The notes under the pieces are model-generated. The model was not told the DNA's origin and did no database searches. It worked only from the letters and a program-made list of their open reading frames with translations. From NCBI GenBank assembly GCA_018714185.1, contig DVNT01000018.1, forward strand, positions 1-64,000: 64,000 bases of DNA. Reading direction: 5' to 3'. Below are positions 55,639 to 64,000 of this stretch, in pieces. Source of the DNA: Candidatus Aphodousia gallistercoris (GTDB taxonomy: Bacteria > Pseudomonadota > Gammaproteobacteria > Burkholderiales > Burkholderiaceae_F). How positions within the stretch are numbered: the first letter of the stretch is position 1; every line of letters begins with the position of its first letter. The translations under genes were made by a program, and so were the position numbers.

Positions 55639-56505
55639 GTGAAAACCAATCCCCTGATTGATGTGGATCAGTCCCTTATCCCGGATATGACTCCCGCTGT
55701 CGATGACGTGGTGGCGATTGCCCGCCTCAAGGGCGAGCCGCTTTTGCAGCTTCCGGAAGATCTTTACATTCCGCCGGATGCCTTAAGGCTCTTTTTGGAG
55801 TCTTTTGAGGGGCCGTTTGACTTGCTGCTGTACCTTATTCGCAAGCAGCGTTTGGACTTAAATGAAATCTCGGTCGCTGCCGTAACCGACCAGTACATGC
55901 AGTATGTCGAAGAGATCCGTTCGCAGAATATGGAATTGGCTTCGGACTACCTGGTGATGGCCGCCGATCTCATGATGATCAAGAGCCGCCTTTTGCTGCC
56001 CGTACCGGTGGGCGAAGACGATGGCGAAGAGGAAGATCCGACGGCTCGCATCTTAAGGGAAGTGGCTGAATACGAAAAAATCCAAGTGGCCGCGCAGCTA
56101 TTGAACGCTTTGCCCACCGTGGGCGACGGGTTCTGGCGTGCCCGCGTGACGGTTCCCGAGGAGGCGCAGCCTTTGCCGCAGGTGCTGCCTCAGGAATTGG
56201 CCCGCGTGTGGTTAGCCGTGATGAAGCACGCCGACTTGAAGATGAGCCACACCGTGCAGCGCCAGGAGCTCTCGATTCATGAATTTATGTCGGAGATTGT
56301 CCGCGCCGTCGAGCAGGTGAGCTTTATAAGCTTTGATGCCCTGGTGCAGGGGCAAGCGACGATGCAAGAGCGTGTTGTCAGCTTTTTGGCTATTTTGGAA
56401 CTCTCGCGCGAAGGGCTCATTACGATTACCCAGGCCGCGCCTTATGCTCCCATTTATTGCTCAAAGAGACGCTACCAGGAAAGCTTAGATCTAACTTCAA
56501 GCTAA
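55639..56505 (+). CDS. scpA: Segregation and condensation protein A
   Basis: This 288-aa kleisin links SMC dimers. I chose the GTG at 55639 (MKTNPLIDVD); an ATG at 55687 is possible. The family signature FEGPFDLLLYLIRKQRLDLNEISVAAVTDQYMQYVE and the C-terminal winged helix (FLAILELSREGLITITQ) are present. scpB does not follow here. Confidence 0.92.
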   Translation: MKTNPLIDVDQSLIPDMTPAVDDVVAIARLKGEPLLQLPEDLYIPPDALRLFLESFEGPFDLLLYLIRKQRLDLNEISVAAVTDQYMQYVEEIRSQNMELASDYLVMAADLMMIKSRLLLPVPVGEDDGEEEDPTARILREVAEYEKIQVAAQLLNALPTVGDGFWRARVTVPEEAQPLPQVLPQELARVWLAVMKHADLKMSHTVQRQELSIHEFMSEIVRAVEQVSFISFDALVQGQATMQERVVSFLAILELSREGLITITQAAPYAPIYCSKRRYQESLDLTSS

Positions 56506-56604
56506 TATGTGAATTTTTCTTGATTTTTTCTCAAAAGCGCTGTTATAAGGACCGTTTTTGAGTAAACTTTTGTTTTGTTTTATTGATAAGGAAACAACTG
56601 AACT

Positions 56605-57309
56605 ATGGAATGGTTGACCGAGTTGATTACAACGATGCACTGGGGTGCCGTTGCTCAAATCATCATGATCGACATTTTGCTGGGGGGCGACAACGCCGTG
56701 GTGATTGCTTTGGCGTGCCGCAACTTGCCGCCCAAGCAACGCCGTCAAGGGATTTTCTGGGGCGTATTGGGGGCGATTGCTCTGCGCGTCGTGCTCATTA
56801 CCTGCGCCGTTTTCTTGCTGCAATTGCCGTTGTTGAAGGCGGTAGCAGGCTGCCTTTTGATCTATATCGGGGTGAAGCTCTTGGTGCCGCACGCGGAGGA
56901 AGAAAAGCATATTGAAGCCAGCACCAAGGTGCTGTCTGCTATCAAGACCATTATCGTGGCCGACTTGGTGATGAGTATCGATAACGTGATCGGCATTGCC
57001 GGTGCGGCGCAGGCCGCGCACGAGCACCATCAAACGCTCTTGATCATCTTCGGCTTGGTGGTGAGCGTTCCCTTCATTGTGTTCGGTAGCCAAATTATTT
57101 TGAAGCTCTTTGACCGCTTCCCGATCATTGTCACATTAGGCGGCGCCCTCTTGGGCTGGATCGGCGGCGGCTTGGTCACCTCCGATATTCTGCTCGTGGA
57201 TCATTTGCCGCAAACGTCCGTGGTGCATTACACGGGCTGCGTGTTGGGCGCTATTTTGGTTGTGGCCATTGCCCGCTATATTGTTTCTAAGCGAAAGGCC
57301 GCTTCCTAG
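56605..57309 (+). CDS. TerC-family integral membrane protein (YjbE/YkoY type)
   Basis: This 234-aa protein has about seven hydrophobic segments. The conserved DILLGGDNAVVIALACRNLP and ADLVMSIDNVIGIAGAA motifs carry the acidic and Asn residues that are thought to bind metal. Relatives are linked to manganese export and to metalation of exported enzymes. No yybP-ykoY manganese riboswitch was recognised upstream. The gene ends in a bidirectional hairpin. Confidence 0.9.
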   Translation: MEWLTELITTMHWGAVAQIIMIDILLGGDNAVVIALACRNLPPKQRRQGIFWGVLGAIALRVVLITCAVFLLQLPLLKAVAGCLLIYIGVKLLVPHAEEEKHIEASTKVLSAIKTIIVADLVMSIDNVIGIAGAAQAAHEHHQTLLIIFGLVVSVPFIVFGSQIILKLFDRFPIIVTLGGALLGWIGGGLVTSDILLVDHLPQTSVVHYTGCVLGAILVVAIARYIVSKRKAAS

Positions 57310-57327
57310 AGAAGCTTCGTTCTTAAA

Positions 57328-57363
57328 GAAAACTCCCGCCGGTTTGCACTAGTGGGAGTTTTC
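57328..57363. terminator. Hairpin between terC-like gene and fadD
   Basis: GAAAACTCCCGC (57328-57339) pairs with GTGGGAGTTTTC (57352-57363) over 12 pairs with one wobble. With A-rich and T-rich flanks it could serve both converging genes. Confidence 0.75.
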
Positions 57364-57435
57364 TTTATCGGCAGGAAAGGTTCTTCTGCATGCTGCCGGC
57401 GCATAGCGGCATTATCCGCCTGCGCCGGCCTTCTT

Positions 57436-59121
57436 TTAGACAATGTCTTTGAGCTCTCGGCGCAAAATCTTGCCCACGGCTGTCTTCGGCAGCGAGTCCA
57501 CGAAGACGATTTGCTTCGGGATCTTGTAGCCCGTTAATTGCGTGCGGCAATACTTCACCACGTCTTCTTTTGTGATAGACGGATCCTTGCGTACGATAAC
57601 AGCTTTTACCGTTTCACCGGAGCGCTCATGCGGAACACCCACGACGCCGCATTCCAAGATGCCCGGCATGGAGGCAATGACGCCTTCGACTTCATTTGGG
57701 TAGACATTGAAGCCGGAGACGAGAATCATGTCTTTCTTACGGTCCGTGATGGTGATTTTGCCGTCGCTTGCCATGAAGCCGACATCGCCCGTGCGCAGCC
57801 AGCCGTCGCGGAAAACGCCGGCCGTTTCTTCGGGGCGGTTCCAGTAGCCGAGCATTACTTGCGGTCCCTTGACGCAAATTTCACCGGTATATTCAGGGAT
57901 TTTGGCCGGATCATCGCACTGGCCTAAATCGCGGAAGCCGTCGCCTCGAATGGAAACTTCCGTTGAGGGCAAGGGATAGCCCACCGAGCCGTCCCAAGGC
58001 GCGTCAGGGAGATTACCGCAAACGCCCGGAGACGTTTCCGTTAAGCCGTAAGCTTCGAGGATGCCGCCGCCCGTAGTTTGTTTCCAGCGCTCGGCTACCA
58101 CTTTTTGAATCTGGGTGCCGCCCGCTACGCTCATCTTCAGGCGGGAAAAGTCAACATTTTTGAATTCAGGCACATTGAGCAGGGCGTTGTAGAGCGTATT
58201 AACGCCGGTATAGATGCTAAAGCGCGCCTTTTGGCACTCTTTCACCAGCCCCTTGATGTCGCGGGGGTTGGTAATCAGAACGCTGCGGGCGCCCCAGTTC
58301 AAGAAGCAAAGAGTCGCCGTGAAACTAAAGATGTGGTAAAGCGGCAAGGCGCATAGCGCCACTTCTTCATACTCTTTAAACGTCACGCTAATCCAACGGC
58401 CGGTCTGCTCCACGTTGGCAAGCACATTGCGGTGCGAGAGCATGGCGCCTTTGGAAACGCCCGTCGTGCCACCGGTGTATTGCAACAGGGCCACATCTTG
58501 GTTGTACAGCTCAACGGGTTGAAAACCGCGGGCGTGGCCCTTGGCAAGCGCCTCGCGAAACGAGACGGCCTTTGGCAAGCGGTAAGGCGGCACCATCTTT
58601 TTAACGTACTTGATGGCAGTATTAATCAGCAAACGCTTCGGAGCGGGGAACAAATCGCCGACGGCCGTCGTAATGACGTATTCCACCGGGGTTTTATCGA
58701 TCACGCGTTCGAGCGTCTTGGCGAAGTTTTCAATGATGATAATGGCCTTGGCGCCGGCGTCCTTGAGTTGGTGCTCCAATTCGCGAGCCGTGTAAAGCGG
58801 GTTGACATTTACTACGATAAAGCCTGCCTTGAGAATGCCGAATAAGCTTACCGGGTATTGGAGCAGGTTCGGCATCATGATGGCGACGCGGTCGCCTTTT
58901 TTCATGCCGGGCAGCGATTGCAGATAGCCCGCTAAATCTTCTGAAAGCGATTTTGTTTGCCCGGCCGTGAGCGTTGTGCCCATGTTGGTAAAGCAGGGGC
59001 AGCTGGCGCGGCGTTCGACCAAGCGGTCAAGAATGGCAGGGATATTCGGATAGATATCGGGATTAATGGTTTCGGGCACGCCTTTCTGATATTTGGCGAG
59101 CCAAGGAAATGAGGTCATCAT
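57436..59121 (-). CDS. fadD: Long-chain fatty acid-CoA ligase
   Basis: This 561-aa AMP-forming enzyme activates fatty acids. Start is one of two adjacent ATGs (59121 or 59118); the longer frame adds a hydrophobic stretch without support. The ATP motif YTGGTTGVSKGAMLSH, YGLTETSPGVC, and the C-terminal GWLRTGDVGFMASDGKITITDRKKDMILVSGFNVYPNEVE and catalytic Lys region PKTAVGKILRRELK are complete. It is monocistronic. Confidence 0.93.
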   Translation of the reverse strand: MMTSFPWLAKYQKGVPETINPDIYPNIPAILDRLVERRASCPCFTNMGTTLTAGQTKSLSEDLAGYLQSLPGMKKGDRVAIMMPNLLQYPVSLFGILKAGFIVVNVNPLYTARELEHQLKDAGAKAIIIIENFAKTLERVIDKTPVEYVITTAVGDLFPAPKRLLINTAIKYVKKMVPPYRLPKAVSFREALAKGHARGFQPVELYNQDVALLQYTGGTTGVSKGAMLSHRNVLANVEQTGRWISVTFKEYEEVALCALPLYHIFSFTATLCFLNWGARSVLITNPRDIKGLVKECQKARFSIYTGVNTLYNALLNVPEFKNVDFSRLKMSVAGGTQIQKVVAERWKQTTGGGILEAYGLTETSPGVCGNLPDAPWDGSVGYPLPSTEVSIRGDGFRDLGQCDDPAKIPEYTGEICVKGPQVMLGYWNRPEETAGVFRDGWLRTGDVGFMASDGKITITDRKKDMILVSGFNVYPNEVEGVIASMPGILECGVVGVPHERSGETVKAVIVRKDPSITKEDVVKYCRTQLTGYKIPKQIVFVDSLPKTAVGKILRRELKDIV

Positions 59122-59214
59122 GTTTGAAAGAAAGTTGTCAATGTATAAACAATAAATATACACAAACCTCGGCCAACGGGGTGCCGTTAAGCCGAGGTGA
59201 TTGAAAAAAAATAA

Positions 59215-59751
59215 TTAGGCAAGCGTCAGGCAGTGGCGTGCGTAGGACTTCACGTCTTCCCAATCCGTGTAGTCGATGACGGCTGTCGGATCCGTCGGAC
59301 CCTTGGTCATTTTCATGATGAGTTGGATCATCTTGGTATCAAGCCAACCCCAATTCGGGTAGTCGACCTTGCCGGCAATGCACTTGATGTCGCGCGGCGT
59401 CCAGGGCGACATCTTCAAGAATTTTTGCATGTAGCGGTTGCCTTCGGGCGTGGCCTTGTAGGGCGTACGGGCAACCACGGAAAGGTTAAAGAAACTGTGC
59501 GGCTTGGCGTTTAATTGATCCTTGTACTTGGTGACAAAGTGCATGAATTTTTTGTTGTACGTACCGTAAAGAACGGGCGAGCCGACAATGATTAAGTCAT
59601 ACTTGTCCCATTCGACGCCTTCGTGGTCGGCTTCGACCACATCCATCATGTCAGCTTGATTGCCTTCGGCAATGATGGTTTCCCAAATACGGCGGGCAAC
59701 GCGCGCCGTGTGCCCTCCACGGCTGAAATAAACCACGAGCACAGATTTCAT
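59215..59751 (-). CDS. hemG: Menaquinone-dependent protoporphyrinogen oxidase (HemG-type flavodoxin)
   Basis: This 178-aa flavodoxin-like protein starts VVYFSRGGHTARVARRI, the FMN phosphate loop. The SVVARTPYKATPEGNRYMQKFLKMSPWTPRDIKCIAGKVDYPNWGWLDTKMIQLIMKMTKG block matches E. coli HemG closely and separates it from plain flavodoxins. It oxidises protoporphyrinogen IX with quinone in heme synthesis. The gene is alone; hemW lies elsewhere in the window. Confidence 0.88.
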   Translation of the reverse strand: MKSVLVVYFSRGGHTARVARRIWETIIAEGNQADMMDVVEADHEGVEWDKYDLIIVGSPVLYGTYNKKFMHFVTKYKDQLNAKPHSFFNLSVVARTPYKATPEGNRYMQKFLKMSPWTPRDIKCIAGKVDYPNWGWLDTKMIQLIMKMTKGPTDPTAVIDYTDWEDVKSYARHCLTLA

Positions 59752-59950
59752 TTTGCAATTCTCCTTGCTCCACCCGAGTGTTGTTCGAATTGTTCGGATG
59801 GAAAAAACAATTTGTTAGCCTAGTACGATCGGGCGCGATAGTGATGACCTGAAAAGCTATCGCTTGCCCTAATAAGCTAGGTGTTAACCCTTAATCATTC
59901 GGGGTATGTGAGGCATTTTAATCCTCAAAGATTTTTCTAATCTTAAAAGC

Positions 59951-60616
59951 TTATCCGAAATAGCCATTAAACCATGCAAAGGCTTTTTGGGGATCGGCCG
60001 CGATAAAGTCGGCATGCCAGCTTTCAATGTCGGCATGCGCTCCGAGGTAGCCCCAGAAGGCGGCGACAAACGGCAAATCGCAGGCCCGGGCGGCTTGGCA
60101 GTCGCGCAGGTCGTCTCCCACGTAAAGGGCCTCGCTTGCCGGTTGCGAGCAAGCGTTAAGGGCATATAAAAGGTTATCGGGGTTGGGTTTGAGTTTGCCG
60201 GTGGTATCCCCGCAGGCCACAACGGCGGCTCGTCCGGCAAGCTGCAACTTTTCCAATACCGGGTAGGTAAAGCGGGAATGCTTATTGGTGACGATGCCCC
60301 ATTTCCATCCGGCCGATTCGATTTGCGTCAAAAGCAGTCCGATGCCATCAAACATGACAACGCGTTCGGAGCAGTGCGTGGCGTAATCGTCAAAGAAGCG
60401 TTCTCTCATTTCGGCAAAGTCGGGATCTTCGGGAGTAAGGCCGAAGCCGAGCTTGAGCATGCCGCGAGCGCCCATGCCGGCCTGGGGACGGATCGTGGCG
60501 TAGTCAAGCGGCGGCAGGCCCTTTTCCTGGCGAAGGCGGTTAAGCGAGCAGGCCAGATCCGGGGCGCTATCGACTAAGGTGCCGTCAAGGTCAAAAAGAA
60601 TTAAGGGGGCAGTCAT
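59951..60616 (-). CDS. gph: HAD-family phosphoglycolate phosphatase-like hydrolase
   Basis: This 221-aa enzyme has HAD motif I LFDLDGTLVDSAPDLA (nucleophile Asp near residue 9), motif II VTNKHSRF, a motif III Lys in GKLKPNPDNLLYAL and motif IV YVGDDLRDCQAA. The helical cap resembles Gph and N-acetylmuramate 6-phosphate phosphatase MupP. Given amgK-murU in the window, MupP is a realistic alternative. Confidence 0.85.
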   Translation of the reverse strand: MTAPLILFDLDGTLVDSAPDLACSLNRLRQEKGLPPLDYATIRPQAGMGARGMLKLGFGLTPEDPDFAEMRERFFDDYATHCSERVVMFDGIGLLLTQIESAGWKWGIVTNKHSRFTYPVLEKLQLAGRAAVVACGDTTGKLKPNPDNLLYALNACSQPASEALYVGDDLRDCQAARACDLPFVAAFWGYLGAHADIESWHADFIAADPQKAFAWFNGYFG

Positions 60617-60642
60617 ACGTTTTTCCCAGAAGGATATGCATG

Positions 60643-60671
60643 AAAAAGGCGCCCTTTTTTCAAAGAGCGCC
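60643..60671 (-). terminator. Intrinsic terminator after the OmpA-like gene
   Basis: GGCGCCC (60648-60654) and GAGCGCC (60665-60671) pair with one wobble. On the minus strand TTTTT follows. Confidence 0.75.
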
Positions 60672-60700
60672 TCGCAAAATTAAAAGCCTTAGGCTATTAA

Positions 60701-61279
60701 TTATTGAGCGCGGGTGCCAACCACTTCAACGACGGCACGACGGTTCGGGGCCAAGCAGGCGATCACGTCAGCGCGCGGGCCTTCGTCAGAGCAGGTCACG
60801 ACCGGGTCAGCAGGACCCTTGCCTTCGGTTTGGATCTTGTCGGCCGGAACGCCTTGGGCGACCATGAAGGTCTTAACGGCTTCGGCGCGGCGTTCGGACA
60901 AAGCTTGGTTGTAAGCGTCCGGACCCGTACGGTCGGTGTAGCCGGTGGCCATCACCACTTCAACGTTCAAGCCGGCCATGCGGGCGACCAATTCTTGCAA
61001 CATGTTCAAACCTTCGGGTTTGAGCTTGTCGGAATTCACATCGAACAACGTATCGGCAGCCAAAACGATCTTGCTGGAGTTGGCAATGTCGGCGTCGCAT
61101 TCAATACCTTCGGCCAAAGCCGGAGTCCAGTAGCCCGTGCGAACGCAGAGGTTGTAGTTGGTCATCACCGTGGAGCCGTTGCTGGCCTTGACGTACGGAT
61201 AGGCGTCAGCAGCACTGGCCATACCGCTCGTAGCGAGAAGGGCGAGCATCGCAGCACTCAAAACAATACTTTTTTTCAT
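60701..61279 (-). CDS. OmpA-family outer-membrane/periplasmic protein
   Basis: This 192-aa protein starts at the ATG at 61279; a GTG 24 codons earlier gives no signal. The signal peptide ends GMASA (about 22). A short unique segment with two Cys (NLCVRTGYWTPALAEGIECDAD) precedes the OmpA C-terminal domain (TLFDVNSDKLKPEGLNML...ATGYTDRTGPDAYNQALSERRAEAVK...NRRAVVEV), which binds peptidoglycan. It has no lipobox and is too short for a full beta-barrel. A further Cys pair (VTCSDEGPRADVIACL) may form a disulfide. Confidence 0.92.
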   Translation of the reverse strand: MKKSIVLSAAMLALLATSGMASAADAYPYVKASNGSTVMTNYNLCVRTGYWTPALAEGIECDADIANSSKIVLAADTLFDVNSDKLKPEGLNMLQELVARMAGLNVEVVMATGYTDRTGPDAYNQALSERRAEAVKTFMVAQGVPADKIQTEGKGPADPVVTCSDEGPRADVIACLAPNRRAVVEVVGTRAQ

Positions 61280-61391
61280 AATTTTTTCTCCAATTGGAAT
61301 AAGCGGTTGTACAACAGGCGACCGCCGGCGCCCTATCGGCAAAACTCCCACCGCCCTCGCGAGTGGCCCTTTTGGGGAATTTCACCATATA

Positions 61392-62702
61392 CTAGATTCT
61401 ATTCTGCCACGTTTGAGCGGTTTTCTGTAAATTTTTCTCACTCAAATGACGTAGCTCAACGCTTTGTTGTTTTCTAACAACAAGCGCTCCATCGACCCAA
61501 ACGTGCGTGATGTCCTCGCGGCCGGCGCTGTAAAGCAGCTGCGACTCCGCATCGTAAACCGGCTGGGTGTCAAAGCCGCCCAGGTCCACGGCGATCAGGT
61601 CGGCGTCCTTGCCTTTTTCAATCGAGCCGATTCGATCGTCCCAGCCGATGGCTTTGGCCCCGCCCAAGGTGGCGCTAAAAAGCAAGTCCTTGACCTTCAT
61701 GACGGTTGTTTTTCCGGCAACGGCCTTGCCGAGCATGGCAGCCAGGCGCGTTTCCCCAAGCAAGTCGAGCTTATCGTTACTGGCTACGCCATCGGTTCCC
61801 ATGGCAATGTTGATGCCTTGCTGCATCATCTCGGCGATGGGAGCAAAGCCGCTGGCGAGCTTTAAGTTCGAGCACGGGCAGTGCACGACGCTCGCGCCGG
61901 CTTTTGCGAGCAGTGCTCTTTCGCCGGCATCCGGGTGCACGCAGTGCACGGCGATGAAATTTTCGTTGATTAGGCCGAGGCGCTGCAGCCGCTCAATCGG
62001 GCGCATGCCGAATTGCTTAAGCGAGTCCTCGATTTCGGTTCGGGTTTCATCGACGTGCATGTGGATTTTCGCGTGGTGGCGCTCGGCCATCTCGCGAGCT
62101 TTCACAAGCGTTTCATCGTTAACGGTATACGGGGCGTGCGGACCGACCGTGACCCGCACTTTGCGGTCGCCGTCAAAGCGCTCGAAAAGCGCTTCGGCCG
62201 CTTTCAAGTACTCGGCATCGGTTTTTGCCATGGCCGAGGGAAAGCCGATCAAGATGCCCGAGACGGAACACTTCATGCCGGCTTCGGTGAGCCCTTGCGC
62301 GACCGAGTCGGAGAAAAAGTAGTGGTCGCTTGCACAGGTAATGCCGGAGCGGATCATCTCCTCGCCGGCCAAGCGCGAGCCTTCATGGCAAAAGGCCGGG
62401 CTCATCAATTTGCCTTCGGCCGGCCAAATTTTGGTTTGCAGCCAGTCCATTAGGGCCAAGTCCGCCCCCATGCCCCGCAGCAAATTCATCGGAGCGTGCG
62501 TGTGCGCGTTCACCAATCCCGGCAGCACAATGTGCTGCGAGAGATCAAAAGTTTCTTGCGCGGTGATGCCCGCGGTTTCTTGCGTGGGGACCAGGCCGAT
62601 AATTTTGCCGCCGTCAATGAGAATGCTGTGGCAGGACAGCACCACGTTATGAGGGGCCATCGGCATGACCCAGCCGGCGTGAATAAGCGTTTGGATATGC
62701 AT
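61392..62702 (-). CDS. mtaD: Amidohydrolase, 5-methylthioadenosine/S-adenosylhomocysteine deaminase type
   Basis: This 436-aa metal-dependent deaminase has the NAHTHAPMNLLRG zinc motif (His-x-His), HMHVDETRTEIEDSLKQFG, VHCVHPDAGE, and GTDGVASNDKLDLLGE. This TRZ/ATZ group deaminates MTA or SAH, and some members act on related purines or triazines. Start ATG at 62702 fits the usual N-terminus (MHIQTLIHAGWVMPM). It is divergent from gyrA. Confidence 0.85.
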   Translation of the reverse strand: MHIQTLIHAGWVMPMAPHNVVLSCHSILIDGGKIIGLVPTQETAGITAQETFDLSQHIVLPGLVNAHTHAPMNLLRGMGADLALMDWLQTKIWPAEGKLMSPAFCHEGSRLAGEEMIRSGITCASDHYFFSDSVAQGLTEAGMKCSVSGILIGFPSAMAKTDAEYLKAAEALFERFDGDRKVRVTVGPHAPYTVNDETLVKAREMAERHHAKIHMHVDETRTEIEDSLKQFGMRPIERLQRLGLINENFIAVHCVHPDAGERALLAKAGASVVHCPCSNLKLASGFAPIAEMMQQGINIAMGTDGVASNDKLDLLGETRLAAMLGKAVAGKTTVMKVKDLLFSATLGGAKAIGWDDRIGSIEKGKDADLIAVDLGGFDTQPVYDAESQLLYSAGREDITHVWVDGALVVRKQQSVELRHLSEKNLQKTAQTWQNRI

Positions 62703-62914
62703 AAGTTCTCGTTTTTCAAGTGCTTTTGATAGTGGAGCATATTGTACGAGAAAAGCGAAGCGAATTCCGAGCCGAAACTCTGCCCGCCCCGGGTAAAAGA
62801 TGCTATCTAACCTATTGTTTTTAATAAAAAATTTAAAGGTTTTCTTTTGGGAAATTTTGTCAAAATCCTGATAAAATCCACAGATTGATCAAAAATTAAC
62901 GGATTAGGAACTCG

Positions 62915-64000
62915 ATGTCTGATAACGAAGAAAACAAAAACGAAGAAGAAATCCGAGAAAACGACCAAGCGTCGCAAGAAGCCGGCTCGATGATCGGCAT
63001 TGCCCAGGAGCTGCTTCCGGTTTCGCTCGAAGGCGAAATGAAGCGGGCCTACTTGGATTACGCCATGAGCGTGATTGTCGGCCGCGCGCTGCCTGACGTG
63101 CGTGACGGCCTTAAGCCCGTGCACCGCCGCGTTTTGTACGCCATGGACCAGATGGGCAATACCTACAATCGCCCCACGAAGAAGTCTGCTCGTGTCGTGG
63201 GCGACGTGATCGGTAAGTACCACCCGCACGGTGACTCGGCTGCCTACGATACGATTGTTCGTTTGGCTCAGCCTTTCTCGCTTCGTTATCCGCTCGTTTA
63301 CGGGCAGGGCAACTTCGGCAGCTTGGACGGCGACTCGGCCGCGGCTATGCGTTACACGGAAGTGAAGCTGCAAAAAATTGCCGGCGAAATGCTCGCCGAT
63401 ATCCGCAAGGACACGGTCGACTTCATTCCGAACTACGACAATACGGAAAAAGAGCCGACGGTATTGCCCACGCGCCTGCCGAACCTGCTCATTAACGGCA
63501 GCGCCGGTATCGCCGTCGGCATGGCAACGAACATTCCGCCGCACAATTTGCGCGAAACGATTGACGCGTGCGTGCACTTGCTCAATCACCCCGAGGCTAC
63601 GGTTGACGATCTCATTCATTTCGTTCCGGCACCGGACTTTCCCACCGGGGGCATCATCTTCGGCTTAAAGGGCGTACTGGAAGGGTACCGCACCGGGCGT
63701 GGCCGCGTGCTCATGCGGGCAAAGACGCACTATGAGGAGTTCGATCGGGGGCGCCGCACGCGCATTGTGGTCGATGAAATTCCCTATCAAGTCAATAAGC
63801 GCGTTCTGGTCGAAAGCATTGCTCATTTAGTCAATGAAAAGAAGATTGAGGGCATTTCCGACCTGCGAGACGAAACCGACCGCGACGGCGTTCGGGTCGT
63901 GATCGACTTGAAAGCGGGCGTTGTCGCCGATGTCGTACTCAATAACCTTTATAAGCTCACGCAGCTGCAAGACTCGTTCGGCATTAACATGGTCGCGCTC
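62915..64000 (+). CDS. gyrA: DNA gyrase subunit A (5' part)
   Basis: The frame is open from the ATG at 62915 to the window end (362 codons). An acidic N-terminus of about 25 residues longer than in E. coli precedes [40 protein letters not shown]. The catalytic tyrosine is Tyr147 in [11 protein letters not shown]. At the quinolone positions, Ser108 and Asp112 (E. coli Ser83 and Asp87) are wild type. A TTAGGA site lies about 5 bases before the start. Confidence 0.97.
   Translation, partial: MSDNEENKNEEEIRENDQASQEAGSMIGIAQELLPVSLEGEMKRAYLDYAMSVIVGRALPDVRDGLKPVHRRVLYAMDQMGNTYNRPTKKSARVVGDVIGKYHPHGDSAAYDTIVRLAQPFSLRYPLVYGQGNFGSLDGDSAAAMRYTEVKLQKIAGEMLADIRKDTVDFIPNYDNTEKEPTVLPTRLPNLLINGSAGIAVGMATNIPPHNLRETIDACVHLLNHPEATVDDLIHFVPAPDFPTGGIIFGLKGVLEGYRTGRGRVLMRAKTHYEEFDRGRRTRIVVDEIPYQVNKRVLVESIAHLVNEKKIEGISDLRDETDRDGVRVVIDLKAGVVADVVLNNLYKLTQLQDSFGINMVAL

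Noticed and set aside
56506..56604. Manganese (yybP-ykoY) riboswitch before the TerC-family gene
   Set aside because: The gap is under 100 bases and AT-rich, and no conserved core was seen.
1..64000. CRISPR array, prophage or integrase
   Set aside because: No regular repeat-spacer pattern, phage structural gene or recombinase was seen anywhere in the window.

Overview
The window looks like chromosomal DNA of a Gram-negative betaproteobacterium, probably Burkholderiales and most likely the gut-associated Sutterellaceae. That placement is inferred from the miaB-phoH-ybeY-corC-lnt-glyQS and lptD-surA-rsmA gene orders, the trimeric porins that start MKKTLAAVAVL, the AmgK/MurU cell-wall recycling pair beside lptD, and the many surface proteins. 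No database search was possible. Most genes are ordinary housekeeping genes. The accessory interest is concentrated in 1-10.3 kb, 14.7-26.2 kb and 29.2-34.6 kb.

Region 1-10.4 kb: a partial Pro/Ala/Glu-rich protein, an exported DUF362 protein, a subtilisin-type (S8) serine-protease autotransporter, a porin, a decayed insertion sequence, an AAA/DUF4143-type ATPase and tRNA-Pro(GGG). Two kinds of regulatory sequence recur here. Poly-G tracts of 8 or 9 lie inside the promoter spacers of the autotransporter and the porin, and again at a third gene (porin at 21,996). A double-palindrome module of about 53 bp occurs upstream of both the DUF362 gene and the ATPase gene. Region 10.4-14.7 kb: hemW, rdgB and rph, a beta-propeller-like protein, and a membrane-anchored glycerophosphodiesterase-like protein.

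Region 14.7-26.2 kb: a peptide-type solute-binding protein is divergent from a compact four-gene cluster of a DUF1177 protein, a DcuC-like carrier, an AbgA-like M20 amidohydrolase and a second M20 peptidase. This looks like a catabolic unit for a peptide or N-acyl amino acid. Three tandem porin genes follow, each with its own terminator.

Region 26.3-41.8 kb: the conserved miaB-phoH-ybeY-corC-lnt-glyQ-glyS-plsC-ygjP-like run. It is interrupted between ybeY and corC by a giant SNF2-family helicase gene and a frameshifted AAA-ATPase pseudogene. Region 41.8-49.6 kb: rsmA, surA and lptD on the minus strand, divergent from amgK-murU, then dusB-fis.

Region 49.6-64 kb: purH, tolB-pal-cpoB (without tolQRA next to them), malic enzyme, scpA, a TerC-family protein, fadD, a HemG-type flavodoxin, a phosphoglycolate-phosphatase-like enzyme, an OmpA-like protein, an MTA/SAH deaminase-type amidohydrolase, and the 5' part of gyrA running off the end. 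Envelope biogenesis is the common thread: LptD, SurA, Lnt, PlsC, Tol-Pal, OmpA-like, four porins and an autotransporter.
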